Shown: positions 1-10,284 of the stretch, piece after piece | Layout: each line of letters opens with the position of its first letter | Numbering within the stretch: position 1 is the first letter of the stretch | Assembly (NCBI GenBank): GCA_030428355.1 | Contig: JAUIBL010000035.1 | Coordinates: 1-33,285 of the forward strand | Direction of reading: 5' to 3' | Origin: Alphaproteobacteria bacterium | GTDB lineage: Bacteria > Pseudomonadota > Alphaproteobacteria > Rhodobacterales > Rhodobacteraceae | DNA length: 33,285 nucleotides | Program-made: the position numbers and the translations under genes | Notes under the pieces: generated by a model | Databases searched by the model: none | The model's input: the letters and a program-made list of their open reading frames with translations, nothing else | Told to the model about the DNA's origin: nothing

Positions 1-101
1 TCCACGGTATAGATCTCCCCGCCCTCCCTGCCGCTGCAAGAAGGGAAAAGTGGCAGGATTTTACTCCGCCCGCAGCGAGACTATCCCGCCGCTACCGTGG
101 C

Positions 102-1346
102 CTAATTTCGCACCGCCGTTTCCACTTCAAGTTCGGACGCGATGATCTGCAAACACGGATAGGACGAGCTTGAATCCCCCGTATAGGTCAGCGTGTCGGT
201 TGGAAAATAAATCACGCCATTGATGGCCGAGTCCGAGTTGCCGGACATCGAGCGCGACACCGGCGATCCCCCGCGATCCGAGAAGAACAGAATACCGCCA
301 AAGGGATCGGGCCGTACGGCGGGATCAAGGGGATCATACGCGACCAGATCCAATTCCGCACCGCCATTGACCGAAAGTCTGGCCCCGTTCATCAGATAGA
401 ACGTCACGCCGGTTCCGGTCAGTTTAGCATTTGCGTTGATCTGCAACGTACCGCCGTCCACGATATACAGACCGGTGCCAAGGGTTGTGGTGTCCTTCAG
501 CGTCAGGCCACCGTCAAACAGCGCGACAGGCAGATCGGGATAGGCCAGCAGGTATTCGCTGGGTGTAAACGTGCCCGCGCCGATGGCAGAGGACGACAGC
601 CGCGTGAGACTTGCAACATCAGTGGATGTCGGCATCGGCAGGTTCGCGTAGGGATCGGGCGCAGGTCGCTGCAAGAGCTGCGGCTCGTCGCAATCGGTCA
701 GCGTCAAACCGTCGGTGACATCCACCCCACCCACGGCGTACAGGCACGATCCCGTCACTTCGACCTTTGCGCCCTGCATCTCGAAACTGGTATCCGCGTT
801 GGAATTCGATGCAAATCCACAGCCGACGACATTGACCAGACCCGATCCGCCGACCTGGAAGGCCGGACTGGCCGTTGGTGACAGCGCCAGCATGCAGACA
901 GGTTCACCACTTCCCGGAATGGCCCCGGCAACGGCGCGTGTGCCGATCGTCACCGTTTCGCTGAGTCCGGGGAAAATCGCCGTCAGATAGCGATCAAGGG
1001 TTCTTTCCACCGTGACTTCGACAAAACCCGGGCGACCGGCATTGGGGCCGGACACCGGCGGGATGCTGATGACCATCGTGTCGGTTGGCCGCAGCCCAGA
1101 GGATTGGGCACGCGCCTCGGCACTTGCCCGGATGACGGCGGCATCATTCGTGGACATCCCCCGCGTTGCAGCGGAATAGGCCGCAAGATCGGACATATGC
1201 TGTAATTTGCGTTCAGTCACCAACCACAGCCCGGCCTCGCTTCCCAACCCGGCAAAACCAATCAGAACGGGTGCGATCAGGGCGAAAAAAACGGCCGTTC
1301 CGGCTTTTTCGGATCTCAGGAAATGTCGCAGCACGGTCGGTCTCAT
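102..1346 (-). CDS. TadG-like Tad/Flp pilus assembly protein with C-terminal beta-rich domain
   Basis: The 414-residue protein starts with a short basic segment and a hydrophobic helix (about residues 14-37, AGTAVFFALIAPVLIGFAGL), followed by the LQHMSDLAAYSAA-type helix typical of TadE/TadG-like proteins. Such proteins are minor pseudopilins or envelope proteins of the Flp pilus machine. The rest (about 150-414) is secreted-type sequence rich in Gly, Ser and Thr. It has repeating short strands (LTLKDTTTLGTGLYIVDGG and similar) that suggest a beta-solenoid or adhesin-like fold; this is an inference from pattern only. The start overlaps the tadC stop by 4 nt (ATGA), so the two are translationally coupled. 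It ends with TAG at 104-102. Family assignment is good; the role of the C-terminal part is unknown. Confidence 0.8.
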   Translation of the reverse strand: MRPTVLRHFLRSEKAGTAVFFALIAPVLIGFAGLGSEAGLWLVTERKLQHMSDLAAYSAATRGMSTNDAAVIRASAEARAQSSGLRPTDTMVISIPPVSGPNAGRPGFVEVTVERTLDRYLTAIFPGLSETVTIGTRAVAGAIPGSGEPVCMLALSPTASPAFQVGGSGLVNVVGCGFASNSNADTSFEMQGAKVEVTGSCLYAVGGVDVTDGLTLTDCDEPQLLQRPAPDPYANLPMPTSTDVASLTRLSSSAIGAGTFTPSEYLLAYPDLPVALFDGGLTLKDTTTLGTGLYIVDGGTLQINANAKLTGTGVTFYLMNGARLSVNGGAELDLVAYDPLDPAVRPDPFGGILFFSDRGGSPVSRSMSGNSDSAINGVIYFPTDTLTYTGDSSSSYPCLQIIASELEVETAVRN

Positions 1347-2314
1347 AGCTCTGCCGAAAGAAAGATGGGGGCGATGATGATCACGAAAACCACCGGCAGG
1401 AAGAAAATGATCATCGGCACTGTCATCTTCGGCCCAAGCGCCGCGGCCTTTTCCTCGGCCTGAGCAATCCGGTTGTGGCGGCTCGAACTCGAGATCACGC
1501 GCAGCGAATTGGCAATCGAGGCCCCCTGCTTTTCCGCCTGGATCAAAGCGATGACCACCGATTTCACACTGGGTAAATCCATCCTCTGCGACAGGTTGAG
1601 ATAAGCGTGCCTGCGCTCTGACAAAAGCGTCAGATCGGTGACGGTGACAATCAACTCCTCCGCCAGAACATGCGCCGTCGGCGCCAATTCGCGCGCGATC
1701 CTGCGCAGGGCGACTTCAATCGACAACCCCGCGTCGAGACAGATGATCAAGAGCCCGATGGCGTCATCCCAGTACATCTCGAATTCCCGACGCCGACGAC
1801 GGGTGCGCCAGCGAAGGTAGAGACTGGGCAGGAACAGACTGCCCAACGTGGCAAACCCGACCAGTACGTACCCAAGAAGCGGGTTGCGATTCATCAGGCC
1901 GAGACCTTCGGCAAGCTGGTAGCTGATCACTGCAGCCGCGAGGCCAAGAACGATCCGCACGCCTTCAAAATAGATGATCGTCGCTCTCTGAGCACGCAGC
2001 CCCGCCTGCCGCAACCGCAGCAATTCGCCCTCACCTCTGAGGGTGTGCTCGGCGATCCAGTCAATGACGGACCGGCGCAGTTCGACAAAGATGGCCTGTG
2101 CCGCCAACCATTGCATCGGATGGCGCAGCAGGATGTTCTCAGGCCGCGCAGACCCCTGTCTCTGACTGATGGCGCGCGCCTTGTGATCAAGCCTCGGACG
2201 GGCAAGCAGCGTCATTGTCAGAGCGGCGATGACCATGGCAACAACAAGCGCCACACCAAGGTTGACAAAGGACAAACCACCGAACCACGTCTGCATGTCG
2301 GTTGTGCTGCTCAT
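1343..2314 (-). CDS. tadC: Tad pilus assembly inner-membrane protein TadC (T2SSF family)
   Basis: The 323-residue protein is an integral membrane platform protein of the type II secretion F (GspF/TadC) family. It would work with TadB and the TadA ATPase in pilin extrusion. Hydrophobic segments are near residues 18-37, 118-137, 147-167 and 297-320, with the cytoplasmic F domain between the third and fourth. That domain contains the typical stretch DAIGLLIICLDAGLSIEVAL followed by a LIQAEKQGASIANSLR segment. Its start overlaps the tadB stop by 4 nt at 2311-2314, and its stop overlaps the TadG-like start. The order tadA-tadB-tadC is the standard one for Tad loci. Confidence 0.93.
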   Translation of the reverse strand: MSSTTDMQTWFGGLSFVNLGVALVVAMVIAALTMTLLARPRLDHKARAISQRQGSARPENILLRHPMQWLAAQAIFVELRRSVIDWIAEHTLRGEGELLRLRQAGLRAQRATIIYFEGVRIVLGLAAAVISYQLAEGLGLMNRNPLLGYVLVGFATLGSLFLPSLYLRWRTRRRRREFEMYWDDAIGLLIICLDAGLSIEVALRRIARELAPTAHVLAEELIVTVTDLTLLSERRHAYLNLSQRMDLPSVKSVVIALIQAEKQGASIANSLRVISSSSRHNRIAQAEEKAAALGPKMTVPMIIFFLPVVFVIIIAPIFLSAEL

Positions 2315-3303
2315 ATATCGACCCGCATCATGCCGCGCATCACGACAAAGCCTGCAAACATCCAGCCGCCGCAGAACATGAGGATGATATTGCCTATCTC
2401 TGTTTCGAACAGCGGCTTGAGGAAATCCGGGGATAAGACCGTGACAGCGCCGATCAGCAGGATCGGGATCGATCCGATGATCCAGGCCGACGTCCGCGCC
2501 TCGGACGTCATGGCGCGGATCTTGCTTTGCAGCTTGGCCTTTTCGCGCAGCATATCCGCAAGGTTTGACAGGACTTCGGACAGGTTCCCGCCGGATTGAG
2601 ACTGCAGCGATATGACGATGGCAAACAATCGGGCCTCCAGCACCGGCACCCGGTCGGCAAATCTCACGATGGCGTCGCGGATGCTCAACCCCATGCCCAT
2701 GTCGTTGGTGACCCGGGTGAATTCCTGCTTCAACGGGTCATTCCATTCGTCGACCACCATTTGCAGACATTCCAGAAGCGGCAGACCCGCGCGGATGCCG
2801 CGCACGATCAGGTCCAGCGCACCGGGCAATTCATCCGCGAAAATCCGCATGCGCCTCTGTGCAAGATACCTAAGATGCAGGATCGGCCCGATGATGCCGA
2901 TGGCAAAGGCGATGCTTGTGGCCAGCGGCACAGGCAGGCCGAAAAGCAAAAGCGCAATCTGAATGACCACCGCGATCGACAAGGTCAGGATCACATGCCG
3001 CGCAAGGCTTCGTTCGGTGCCAGACCGAGTCAAAAGCCGCGTCAGGAAAAAGCGGCCTTCCTTGTTCTTCAATGAGTCCAGTTCGACCAGAGCGCGCTGC
3101 ATGGCTTCGCGCGCGCGGATCTCTTCCTGGCTCTCGTCGCCTTCGACGGGTGCAGTCAGGAAACCCAATCTGTTCAGGCGGTCTTCCAATTGCCCCGAAG
3201 ACGACCGTCTGCCTGACATTGCGGCCCACAGCACCGCCAAAGCGGTCAGAAACACCACCAGGCTGGTCAGGATATTGTAGGTGTCAAAGCTGAACTGGGT
3301 CAT
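2311..3303 (-). CDS. tadB: Tad pilus assembly inner-membrane protein TadB (T2SSF family)
   Basis: The 330-residue protein begins MTQFSFDTYNILTSL and has an N-terminal transmembrane helix (about 10-28), two central helices (about 100-140), a cytoplasmic GspF-like domain (DLIVRGIRAGLPLLECLQMV) and two C-terminal helices. It is the partner of TadC in the inner-membrane platform. The reading frame stays open up to 3471, but that extension lies inside tadA in another frame and lacks family similarity. I therefore place the start at ATG 3303, 4 nt after the tadA stop. No separate Shine-Dalgarno sequence is visible, which fits translational coupling to tadA. Confidence 0.92.
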   Translation of the reverse strand: MTQFSFDTYNILTSLVVFLTALAVLWAAMSGRRSSSGQLEDRLNRLGFLTAPVEGDESQEEIRAREAMQRALVELDSLKNKEGRFFLTRLLTRSGTERSLARHVILTLSIAVVIQIALLLFGLPVPLATSIAFAIGIIGPILHLRYLAQRRMRIFADELPGALDLIVRGIRAGLPLLECLQMVVDEWNDPLKQEFTRVTNDMGMGLSIRDAIVRFADRVPVLEARLFAIVISLQSQSGGNLSEVLSNLADMLREKAKLQSKIRAMTSEARTSAWIIGSIPILLIGAVTVLSPDFLKPLFETEIGNIILMFCGGWMFAGFVVMRGMMRVDI

Positions 3304-3307
3304 CGCA

Positions 3308-4732
3308 TCACGCCATACCAAACGACCTGTCTGTCGGTTCCTGTGAATTTGCGACGAGCAGCGCGTCCGCAAGGCGCTGTTGTTCGCCGTAATAGACGGC
3401 GCGTTGCCAGATGTTGGGCTGCGTAACACCGCCGCCGACATGCCGCCCAAGGACATGGCCGTGCCCGTCATCGCCGTCGATCTGATAAGAGAACAGGCTC
3501 TGGGTGGTGATCGTATCTTCTTCCATACCCAACACTTCGGTGATGTCGGTGATCACTCTGCGCCCGTCCCGCAGCCGCGAGGCGTGAATGATCACATCGA
3601 TCGAATTCGCGATCATTTCGCGGATGTTGCGCGCCGGCAGATTGTACCCGGCGCCCGTGATCATCGTCTCAAGCCGCCGCATCGCCTCGCGCGGAGAGTT
3701 GGCGTGCACCGTGCCCATCGACCCATCATGGCCGGTGTTCATGGCCTGCAGCAGGTCAAAGGCTTCGCCGCCACGCACCTCGCCTACGACAATCCGGTCC
3801 GGGCGCATCCGCAGGCAGTTCTTGACCAGATCACGCATCCGGATCTCGCCCTCGCCTTCAAGGTTCGGCGGCCGTGTTTCCAGAGGCACGACATGCGGCT
3901 GCTGCAGTTGCAGTTCCGCGGAATCCTCGCAGGTCACGACGCGCTCGTCCTTGTCGATGAAGGCCGCGATACAGTTCAGCAGAGTCGTCTTGCCCGACCC
4001 TGTTCCCCCTGACACGATCAGGTTGCAGCGTGTCCGCCCGATCACGCGGATGATCTCGGCCCCCTCGGGCGTGATTGACCCGAAGCGCACAAGGTCCTCA
4101 AGGGTCAGCTTGTCCTTCTTGAATTTGCGGATCGTCAGCGTTGGTCCCTTGAGAGACAAAGGCGGAGCGATGACGTTGACCCGTGATCCATCTGGCAGAC
4201 GGGCATCGCAGATCGGCGAGGATTCATCGACACGCCGACCAACCAGCGACACGATCCTCTGGCAGATGTTCAGAAGATGGGTCTCGTCCCGAAATTGGAT
4301 ATTGACCTTCTGGATGCGCCCACGAAGTTCGACATAGACGTCCTTGGGGCCGTTGACCATGATGTCCGTCAGATCATCCTGCGCCAACAACGGCTCGAGT
4401 GGGCCGAACCCCAGAACATCATCGACCAGCTCGTCGACGACGCGGTCGACCATGAATGTCGGCAAGGGAGTGGGACGCCGGGCCAGAATGCGCCGGATCG
4501 CTTTGGCAATCTCGACGCGGGCATCCTGTGCCGCCAGATGGTCCAGTTCCTTGGCGTCGATGATCTCGACCAGGGCGCCGCGTACATCGTCCATGATGGC
4601 GTAGAGCTCGGTGTTTTCGTTGCTGACCGAGGTGGCCGACTTCTGCGGCTCTACCGTGTCCGGTGTCACCGGCGCTTTTTCCGAAATCGCCTTCGGCATG
4701 GTTCCGACACGATGCGCCCGCCCAAATGCCAT
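3308..4732 (-). CDS. cpaF: Tad pilus secretion ATPase TadA/CpaF
   Basis: The 474-residue cytoplasmic hexameric ATPase of the GspE/VirB11 superfamily would power Flp pilus assembly. A variable N-terminal region (about 1-85) precedes the CpaF N-terminal domain (LGFGPLEPLLAQDDLTDIMVNGP, about 107-129). Walker A is GGTGSGKT at 242-249, the Asp box is TCEDSAELQL near 267-276, Walker B is RIVVGEVRG at 313-321, and the His box is GHDGSMGTVHAN at 334-345. The start is ATG at 4732 with a strong GGAAGGA ribosome site (complement of 4741-4747) 8 nt upstream. It is the first gene of this transcription unit as seen here. The upstream Tad genes (tadZ, rcpA, rcpC) are not adjacent, so this may be a secondary or split Tad locus. 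Confidence 0.95.
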   Translation of the reverse strand: MAFGRAHRVGTMPKAISEKAPVTPDTVEPQKSATSVSNENTELYAIMDDVRGALVEIIDAKELDHLAAQDARVEIAKAIRRILARRPTPLPTFMVDRVVDELVDDVLGFGPLEPLLAQDDLTDIMVNGPKDVYVELRGRIQKVNIQFRDETHLLNICQRIVSLVGRRVDESSPICDARLPDGSRVNVIAPPLSLKGPTLTIRKFKKDKLTLEDLVRFGSITPEGAEIIRVIGRTRCNLIVSGGTGSGKTTLLNCIAAFIDKDERVVTCEDSAELQLQQPHVVPLETRPPNLEGEGEIRMRDLVKNCLRMRPDRIVVGEVRGGEAFDLLQAMNTGHDGSMGTVHANSPREAMRRLETMITGAGYNLPARNIREMIANSIDVIIHASRLRDGRRVITDITEVLGMEEDTITTQSLFSYQIDGDDGHGHVLGRHVGGGVTQPNIWQRAVYYGEQQRLADALLVANSQEPTDRSFGMA

Positions 4733-5199
4733 GGCTGTTCTCCTTCCGGGGCGTCAAAGCCGCCCGATCACAGGTCAAGAAACTAGGATACACGCCAGAC
4801 ACCGCCGACATCCGGGGTCATCCATCTGCGGACTGTTCACATGGAACGGGAAACGCCGGATGACTTTACGGAATAGGGCCGGTGCACTCATCACGGTGCA
4901 GAAACTCTGGCGGGACGCTCTGTGCGGGTGCCACGCCACGTGCGTGGTTCCGCGTCACGTCAAGCCGCGCCGCCAGCCCACAAACAGGGAGGACCACTGC
5001 GCCTCTGCACATTCAGGATGACAGAACAGGGCCCGGTTTGTCCATCGGCATTGACGTCGCAACCGGTTATTCCGGCTCATGAAATGCGCCCGCGTGACTG
5101 TTCCGGACAGAATTGGAACCGCAAACCTCTTGCCAAGCGGGGTGTCTGACAGCCTAATATGCCCTGCGAACTGCATAAGACAGTCTTTGGGAGGAAAAT
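4733..5199. other. 467-bp non-coding region between divergent tad and ABC importer operons
   Basis: No convincing gene is seen in either direction; the short open frames lack family features and ribosome sites. It should hold promoters for both operons. Visible items are the GGAAGGA ribosome site of cpaF (4741-4747, minus), an inverted repeat CCACGC-CACGT-GCGTGG at 4931-4947, an 8-bp palindrome AACCGGTT at 5061-5068, and a possible promoter pair TTGCCA (5130-5135) and TAATAT (5155-5160) with a long 19-nt spacer in front of the binding-protein gene. A GGGAGG ribosome site precedes the ATG at 5200. Confidence 0.6.
4931..4947. repeat. 17-bp inverted repeat, possible operator
   Basis: The sequence CCACGC CACGT GCGTGG has perfect 6-bp arms around 5 nt. 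It sits in the divergent intergenic region, about 200 bp upstream of cpaF and 250 bp upstream of the binding-protein gene. It could be a regulator site or a small hairpin. The binding protein is not identifiable. Confidence 0.3.
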
Positions 5200-6222
5200 A
5201 TGACCGTCAAACATCTCTCCGCGGCGACGCTCGCGGTGCTTGGACTCAACGTGGCCGTCCCGGCCACGGCGCAAGCCGACGAACTGGTGCTCTATTGTTC
5301 CGTGCAGGAAGAATGGTGCCGCGCAATGTCCGAGGCCTTTCAGCGCGAGACCGGGATCAATGTCCTGATGACACGCGCGTCGTCCGGCGAGACCTACGCC
5401 AAGATCGCCGCCGAAAGTGAACAGCCGCGCGGCGACGTCTGGTGGGGCGGCACAGGCGACCCCCATCTTCAGGCGGCTCAGGAAGGGCTGACCATGGAAT
5501 ATGTCTCGCCCATGCTTGATCAGTTGCAGGACTGGGCACAGCGTCAGGCCGAAACGTCGGGCAACAGGACTGTCGGCATTTATGCCGGCGGCCTCGGTTT
5601 CGGGTACAATTCCGAACTGGTAACCGAGAACCCGCCAGCGTGCTGGGCCGACCTTCTGGACGCGCGCTTCGCCGATGATGTGCAGGTCGCAAACCCGAAT
5701 TCCTCGGGCACATCCTATACGATGCTCGCCACAATGGTGCAGTTGATGGGTGAGGACGAAGCCTTTGCCTACCTTGCCAAGCTGCACAACAACATCAGCC
5801 AGTACACCCAGTCGGGATCGGCGCCCATCCGTGCAGCCGCCACCGGCGAAACTGCAGTCGGCATCGTCTTCATGCATGATGCGGTGGCGCAGACCGTACA
5901 GGGCGCGCCCATCGTCGCGGTCGCCCCGTGCGAGGGAACGGGCTACGAGGTCGGGTCTATGTCGATCATCGCAGGCGGCCCCAACCCGGACTCGGCGAAA
6001 GCCTTCTATGACTGGGCGCTGACGCCCGAGGCGCAGGAAATCGGTGCGACGGCAAACAGCTTCCAGATCCCGTCGAACGTGAATGCGGCCACGCCCGAGG
6101 CCGCCCCGCGACTCGAGGACATCAAGCTGATCGACTATAATTTCGCACTCTACGGCTCGTCAGAAGAGCGCACGCGCCTTCTGTCACGCTGGGATGCCGA
6201 AATCGGATCGCTTCCGCAGTAA
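5200..6222 (+). CDS. ABC importer periplasmic binding protein, AfuA/FbpA-like (probable sugar-phosphate binder)
   Basis: The 340-residue protein has a Sec signal peptide (about 1-26, ending ATAQA) and a type 2 periplasmic-binding fold of the ferric-binding-like cluster (ELVLYCSVQEEWCRAMSEAF onward). The family is usually annotated as Fe(III)-binding, but I see no clear iron-ligating Tyr-Tyr pair. Instead it carries FMHD with His226-Asp227, and Glu250 in GTGYEVG. As I recall the AfuA sugar-phosphate binder, its ligand residues are a His-Asp pair and a Glu 23 residues after the Asp; that spacing is kept here. The gene heads an operon with a permease 3 nt downstream, an ATPase and a phosphatase. 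A GGGAGG ribosome site precedes the ATG. The family is sure; the ligand is inferred. Confidence 0.85.
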   Translation: MTVKHLSAATLAVLGLNVAVPATAQADELVLYCSVQEEWCRAMSEAFQRETGINVLMTRASSGETYAKIAAESEQPRGDVWWGGTGDPHLQAAQEGLTMEYVSPMLDQLQDWAQRQAETSGNRTVGIYAGGLGFGYNSELVTENPPACWADLLDARFADDVQVANPNSSGTSYTMLATMVQLMGEDEAFAYLAKLHNNISQYTQSGSAPIRAAATGETAVGIVFMHDAVAQTVQGAPIVAVAPCEGTGYEVGSMSIIAGGPNPDSAKAFYDWALTPEAQEIGATANSFQIPSNVNAATPEAAPRLEDIKLIDYNFALYGSSEERTRLLSRWDAEIGSLPQ

Positions 6223-6225
6223 AAC

Positions 6226-8412
6226 GTGCGGTCGCTTTCCCTGACATCTGAACGGGCCGGGCATGCCTGGCTCGTTCTGCTCGTCCTCTCGCTGAGTGCG
6301 TTTCCCTGGTACAAGGATGCGTCGCTGATCGCCGGACCGGGTGCCTCGGCCCTGTTCGAGGCCCTGTCCGGACGTGGCTGGTTCTGGCCGCTGATCGTCA
6401 CAACGGCGCTGTTGGGCGCTGCCTCTCTCACGCGAAGCTGGCAAGCCTCGAACCTTGCGCTTGGGCTCGGGCTTGCCGCCGGGGTCTTTTATGTCTGGCA
6501 AGGCTTTGCCATCGGGCTGCGCGGGCCTTCGGCCGCGTGGGTGGGCGACCTCTTCGCCCGCGCCCAAGACGGGCAGACAGGGCTTGGCTGGGGGGGATTC
6601 CTTGCCGGAATCGCGCTGATCGGGCTACTTTCAGACTTTGTCGCCGCGCGCGGTTTCTGTCGCGGCGAACGCTTCCCGGCCTTCTGCATCACTGCAATCG
6701 TAGCCCTTCTGACGGTCTTTGTGTTCTTCCCGATCCTCAAGTTGGGATTGGCCGCCTTCGTTGACACCGACGGCAACCTCGCGCTGGCAACCTTCTGGGC
6801 AAGGCTCAGCGCGCCGGATCTCTGGGGTGTGGGCTGCTTTTTCGGTGACGGACGATGCGGAGTTGTCGTCAACACCGTGGTTCTCGGCGTCCTCTCGGCG
6901 ACCTTTGCGACGGCCCTTGGCCTTGCGCTGGCCCTGCTGGTGAACCGGACGGATTTCCGCCTCAAGCGCGCCCTGCGCGCCGTCTCGATCCTGCCGATCA
7001 TCACACCGCCCTTCGTGGTCGGCGTGGCGATCATCTTGCTGTTCGGCCGCACCGGATTGGTGACCGGCTTTGTCGCCGACCTTATGGGGGTCCGGCCGTC
7101 ACGGTGGATCTACGGACTGCCGGGTATCCTGATTGCACAAGTGCTTGCCTTTGCGCCGGTCACTTTCCTTGTCCTGCTGTCCACGCTGGAAGCGATCAAT
7201 CCAACCCTCGAAGAAGCCGCCCGGACCCTCGGTGCGCGGTCGATGAAGACATTCCGCACCGTGACATGGCCGCTGCTGCGCCCCGGACTTGCCGCCGCTT
7301 TCCTTCTGGCCTTCATCGAAAGCCTTGCCGATTTCGGCAACCCGATCGTTCTGGGCGGTGGCTACGAGGTTCTTTCGGTCAAGATATTCTTTGCGGTTGT
7401 CGGCGCACGATACGACCTCGGCAATGCCGCGACATTGGCCATGATCCTGCTTGCGCTGACGCTCATCGCTTTCTGGCTTCAGACACGCTGGATCGGACGG
7501 AAAAGCTACGTCACGGTCACCGGGAAATCCGACGCGGGCCTCGCCGCGCCGTTACCGCCCGCCCTCAAGGTCGCTGTGATCGCGGTCATCATTCCGTGGG
7601 TGATCTTCACCCTCGCGGTTTACATCATCATCGCCACAGGCGGTTTCGTGACCGACATCGGGCGATGGGATCTGACCCCGACATTCAGCCATCTGGAAAC
7701 CGCCTTCCGGTTCGAATTCGTGGAAAACGGGCTGCAACTTTACGGCTCGGCATGGGATTCGATGATCACGACCCTGTGGGTGGCCGGGCTGGCCGCGCCA
7801 TTGACCACACTGATCGGCATCCTCACCGCATGGCTAGTCTCGCGGCAGGACTTCGCCGGCCGCCGCGCCTTCGAATTCGGAACCATGCTGTCCTTTGCCA
7901 TCCCCGGAACGGTGGTCGGGGTGTCCTATGTCGCAGCCTTCAACATCCCGCCCGTGGACATCACCGGAACGGCGGCGATCCTCATCATCTGCTTTGTCTT
8001 CCGCAACATGCCCGTCGGAATGCGCGCCGGTATCGCGGCGCTCGCTCAGATCGACAAGTCGATGGAAGAGGCCAGCCAGACCATGGGAGCCGGTGGCGCA
8101 ACGACCCTGCGCCGGGTGGTGCTGCCGCTGATCCGGCCCGCCGTGTTCACCGCGCTGGTCTATTCCTTTGTCACCGCGATGACAGCGGTCTCGGCCGTCA
8201 TCTTCCTTGTATCCGCCCGCCACAACATGGCGACCGCCTATATCATGGGCCGGGTCGAAGCAGGCGAATATGCGCTGGCGATCGCCTATTCGGCTGTCCT
8301 GATGATCGTGATGATCCTGTGCGTCGTGATCATCCAGGTCATCGTCGGCACACGAAAACTGGGCAGGCGGCAGGAATTGCAGGGACGACCGGCACAACAG
8401 CCGGCGGAATGA
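6226..8412 (+). CDS. ABC importer fused double permease, AfuB/FbpB-like
   Basis: The 728-residue integral membrane protein contains two BPD-transport permease domains in one chain, so one polypeptide can form the whole channel. Five hydrophobic segments precede the first permease domain (to about residue 185). The two EAA loops that dock the ATPase are EEAARTLGARSMKTF (about 328-342) and EEASQTMGAGGATTL (about 614-628). The start appears to be GTG at 6226, 3 nt after the binding-protein stop. No good ribosome site precedes it, so translation is probably coupled. Length and architecture fit AfuB and the fused FbpB type. Confidence 0.9.
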   Translation: MRSLSLTSERAGHAWLVLLVLSLSAFPWYKDASLIAGPGASALFEALSGRGWFWPLIVTTALLGAASLTRSWQASNLALGLGLAAGVFYVWQGFAIGLRGPSAAWVGDLFARAQDGQTGLGWGGFLAGIALIGLLSDFVAARGFCRGERFPAFCITAIVALLTVFVFFPILKLGLAAFVDTDGNLALATFWARLSAPDLWGVGCFFGDGRCGVVVNTVVLGVLSATFATALGLALALLVNRTDFRLKRALRAVSILPIITPPFVVGVAIILLFGRTGLVTGFVADLMGVRPSRWIYGLPGILIAQVLAFAPVTFLVLLSTLEAINPTLEEAARTLGARSMKTFRTVTWPLLRPGLAAAFLLAFIESLADFGNPIVLGGGYEVLSVKIFFAVVGARYDLGNAATLAMILLALTLIAFWLQTRWIGRKSYVTVTGKSDAGLAAPLPPALKVAVIAVIIPWVIFTLAVYIIIATGGFVTDIGRWDLTPTFSHLETAFRFEFVENGLQLYGSAWDSMITTLWVAGLAAPLTTLIGILTAWLVSRQDFAGRRAFEFGTMLSFAIPGTVVGVSYVAAFNIPPVDITGTAAILIICFVFRNMPVGMRAGIAALAQIDKSMEEASQTMGAGGATTLRRVVLPLIRPAVFTALVYSFVTAMTAVSAVIFLVSARHNMATAYIMGRVEAGEYALAIAYSAVLMIVMILCVVIIQVIVGTRKLGRRQELQGRPAQQPAE

Positions 8413-8422
8413 AAGGCAGGGC

Positions 8423-9441
<1,019 letters not shown>

Positions 9442-9445
<4 letters not shown>

Positions 9446-10263
9446 CCGACCCAATCGCCGTCCGCGTCGCATTCGCGTCGGACGTCGCGCGCCGCGCCGG
9501 GCAGCGCGCGCTCGACTTTTTCCGCAACCGCGCGGAGCTCGAAATCGAAACCAAGAATGGCGAACTCGATCTGGTGTCCATCGCCGACCGCGCCGTGGAA
9601 GAGATGATCCGCCAAGAGATCGCCAAGGCGTTCCCCGACGATGCCATTCTTGGCGAGGAAGGCGGCGCGACCACCGGCGCGTCTGGCCTGACCTGGGTGA
9701 TTGACCCGATCGACGGAACGGTCCCCTTCCTCATGGGCTTGCCGCATTGGTGTGTCGTTCTGGCGTTGACCGAAGGCACCGAGACGCATCTTGGGGTCAT
9801 CGACGTTCCTGTCACAGGCGAACATTTCACCGCCCGCGCCGGACATGGCGCACAGCTTGACGGGGTGCGCCTGTCTCTTGATCCTTCAAAACGGCTCCAG
9901 CAAGGCCTTGTGGCCGTGGGGGCATCCGAACGCTGCGATCCCGTGCAAATGGCCGGTGTCCTTAAGCGCCTGATGGAAAGCGGAGGCATGTATTACAGAA
10001 ACGGCTCGGGAGCCAACATGCTGGCCTGCGTCGCCGCCGGACGGCTCGCGGGCTATGTCGAACCGGCGATGAACCCGTGGGACAGCCTAGCCGGCCTGCT
10101 GATGATCCGCGAGGCGGGTGGCACAACCCATCCTTATCCGGCTGACGCCCGGCTCGGGCTGACCATGGGAGCCGCACCCGGCGTTTGGCCCGATCTTCTG
10201 GCCATCGTCGAGGCAGAGTTCCCCGACGGTCTGCCAGAGGCGCTGCGCCAGCCGGTCAGCTAA
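9442..10263 (+). CDS. Inositol monophosphatase family phosphatase
   Basis: The 273-residue Mg-dependent phosphatase belongs to the IMPase/HisN/SuhB superfamily. Metal-ligand motifs are intact: GEEGG (Glu72-Glu73), WVIDPIDGT (Asp88, Asp91) and EPAMNPWDSLAG (Asp214). The threonine of the usual DGT motif is kept, followed by VPF where many family members have xxF. The family hydrolyses inositol phosphates, histidinol phosphate or sugar phosphates; sequence alone does not decide which. The gene overlaps the ABC ATPase gene by 4 nt (ATGA), which strongly suggests that it acts on the imported compound. It could still be a HisN-like enzyme recruited to the operon. Confidence 0.9.
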
Positions 10264-10284
10264 TCACGACCGCACAGCGCGGGG

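Noticed and set aside
1..101. CCACGGTA (2-9) and TACCGTGG (93-100) as the closing stem of a structured RNA or tRNA-Sec
   Set aside because: No T-loop consensus or cloverleaf can be drawn on either strand. An 8-bp match over 100 bp is not rare by chance, and most of the region is simply downstream of the TadG-like gene.
4955..5176. 73-codon minus-strand frame in the long intergenic region
   Set aside because: No ribosome site, no recognisable features, and composition like other chance frames nearby.
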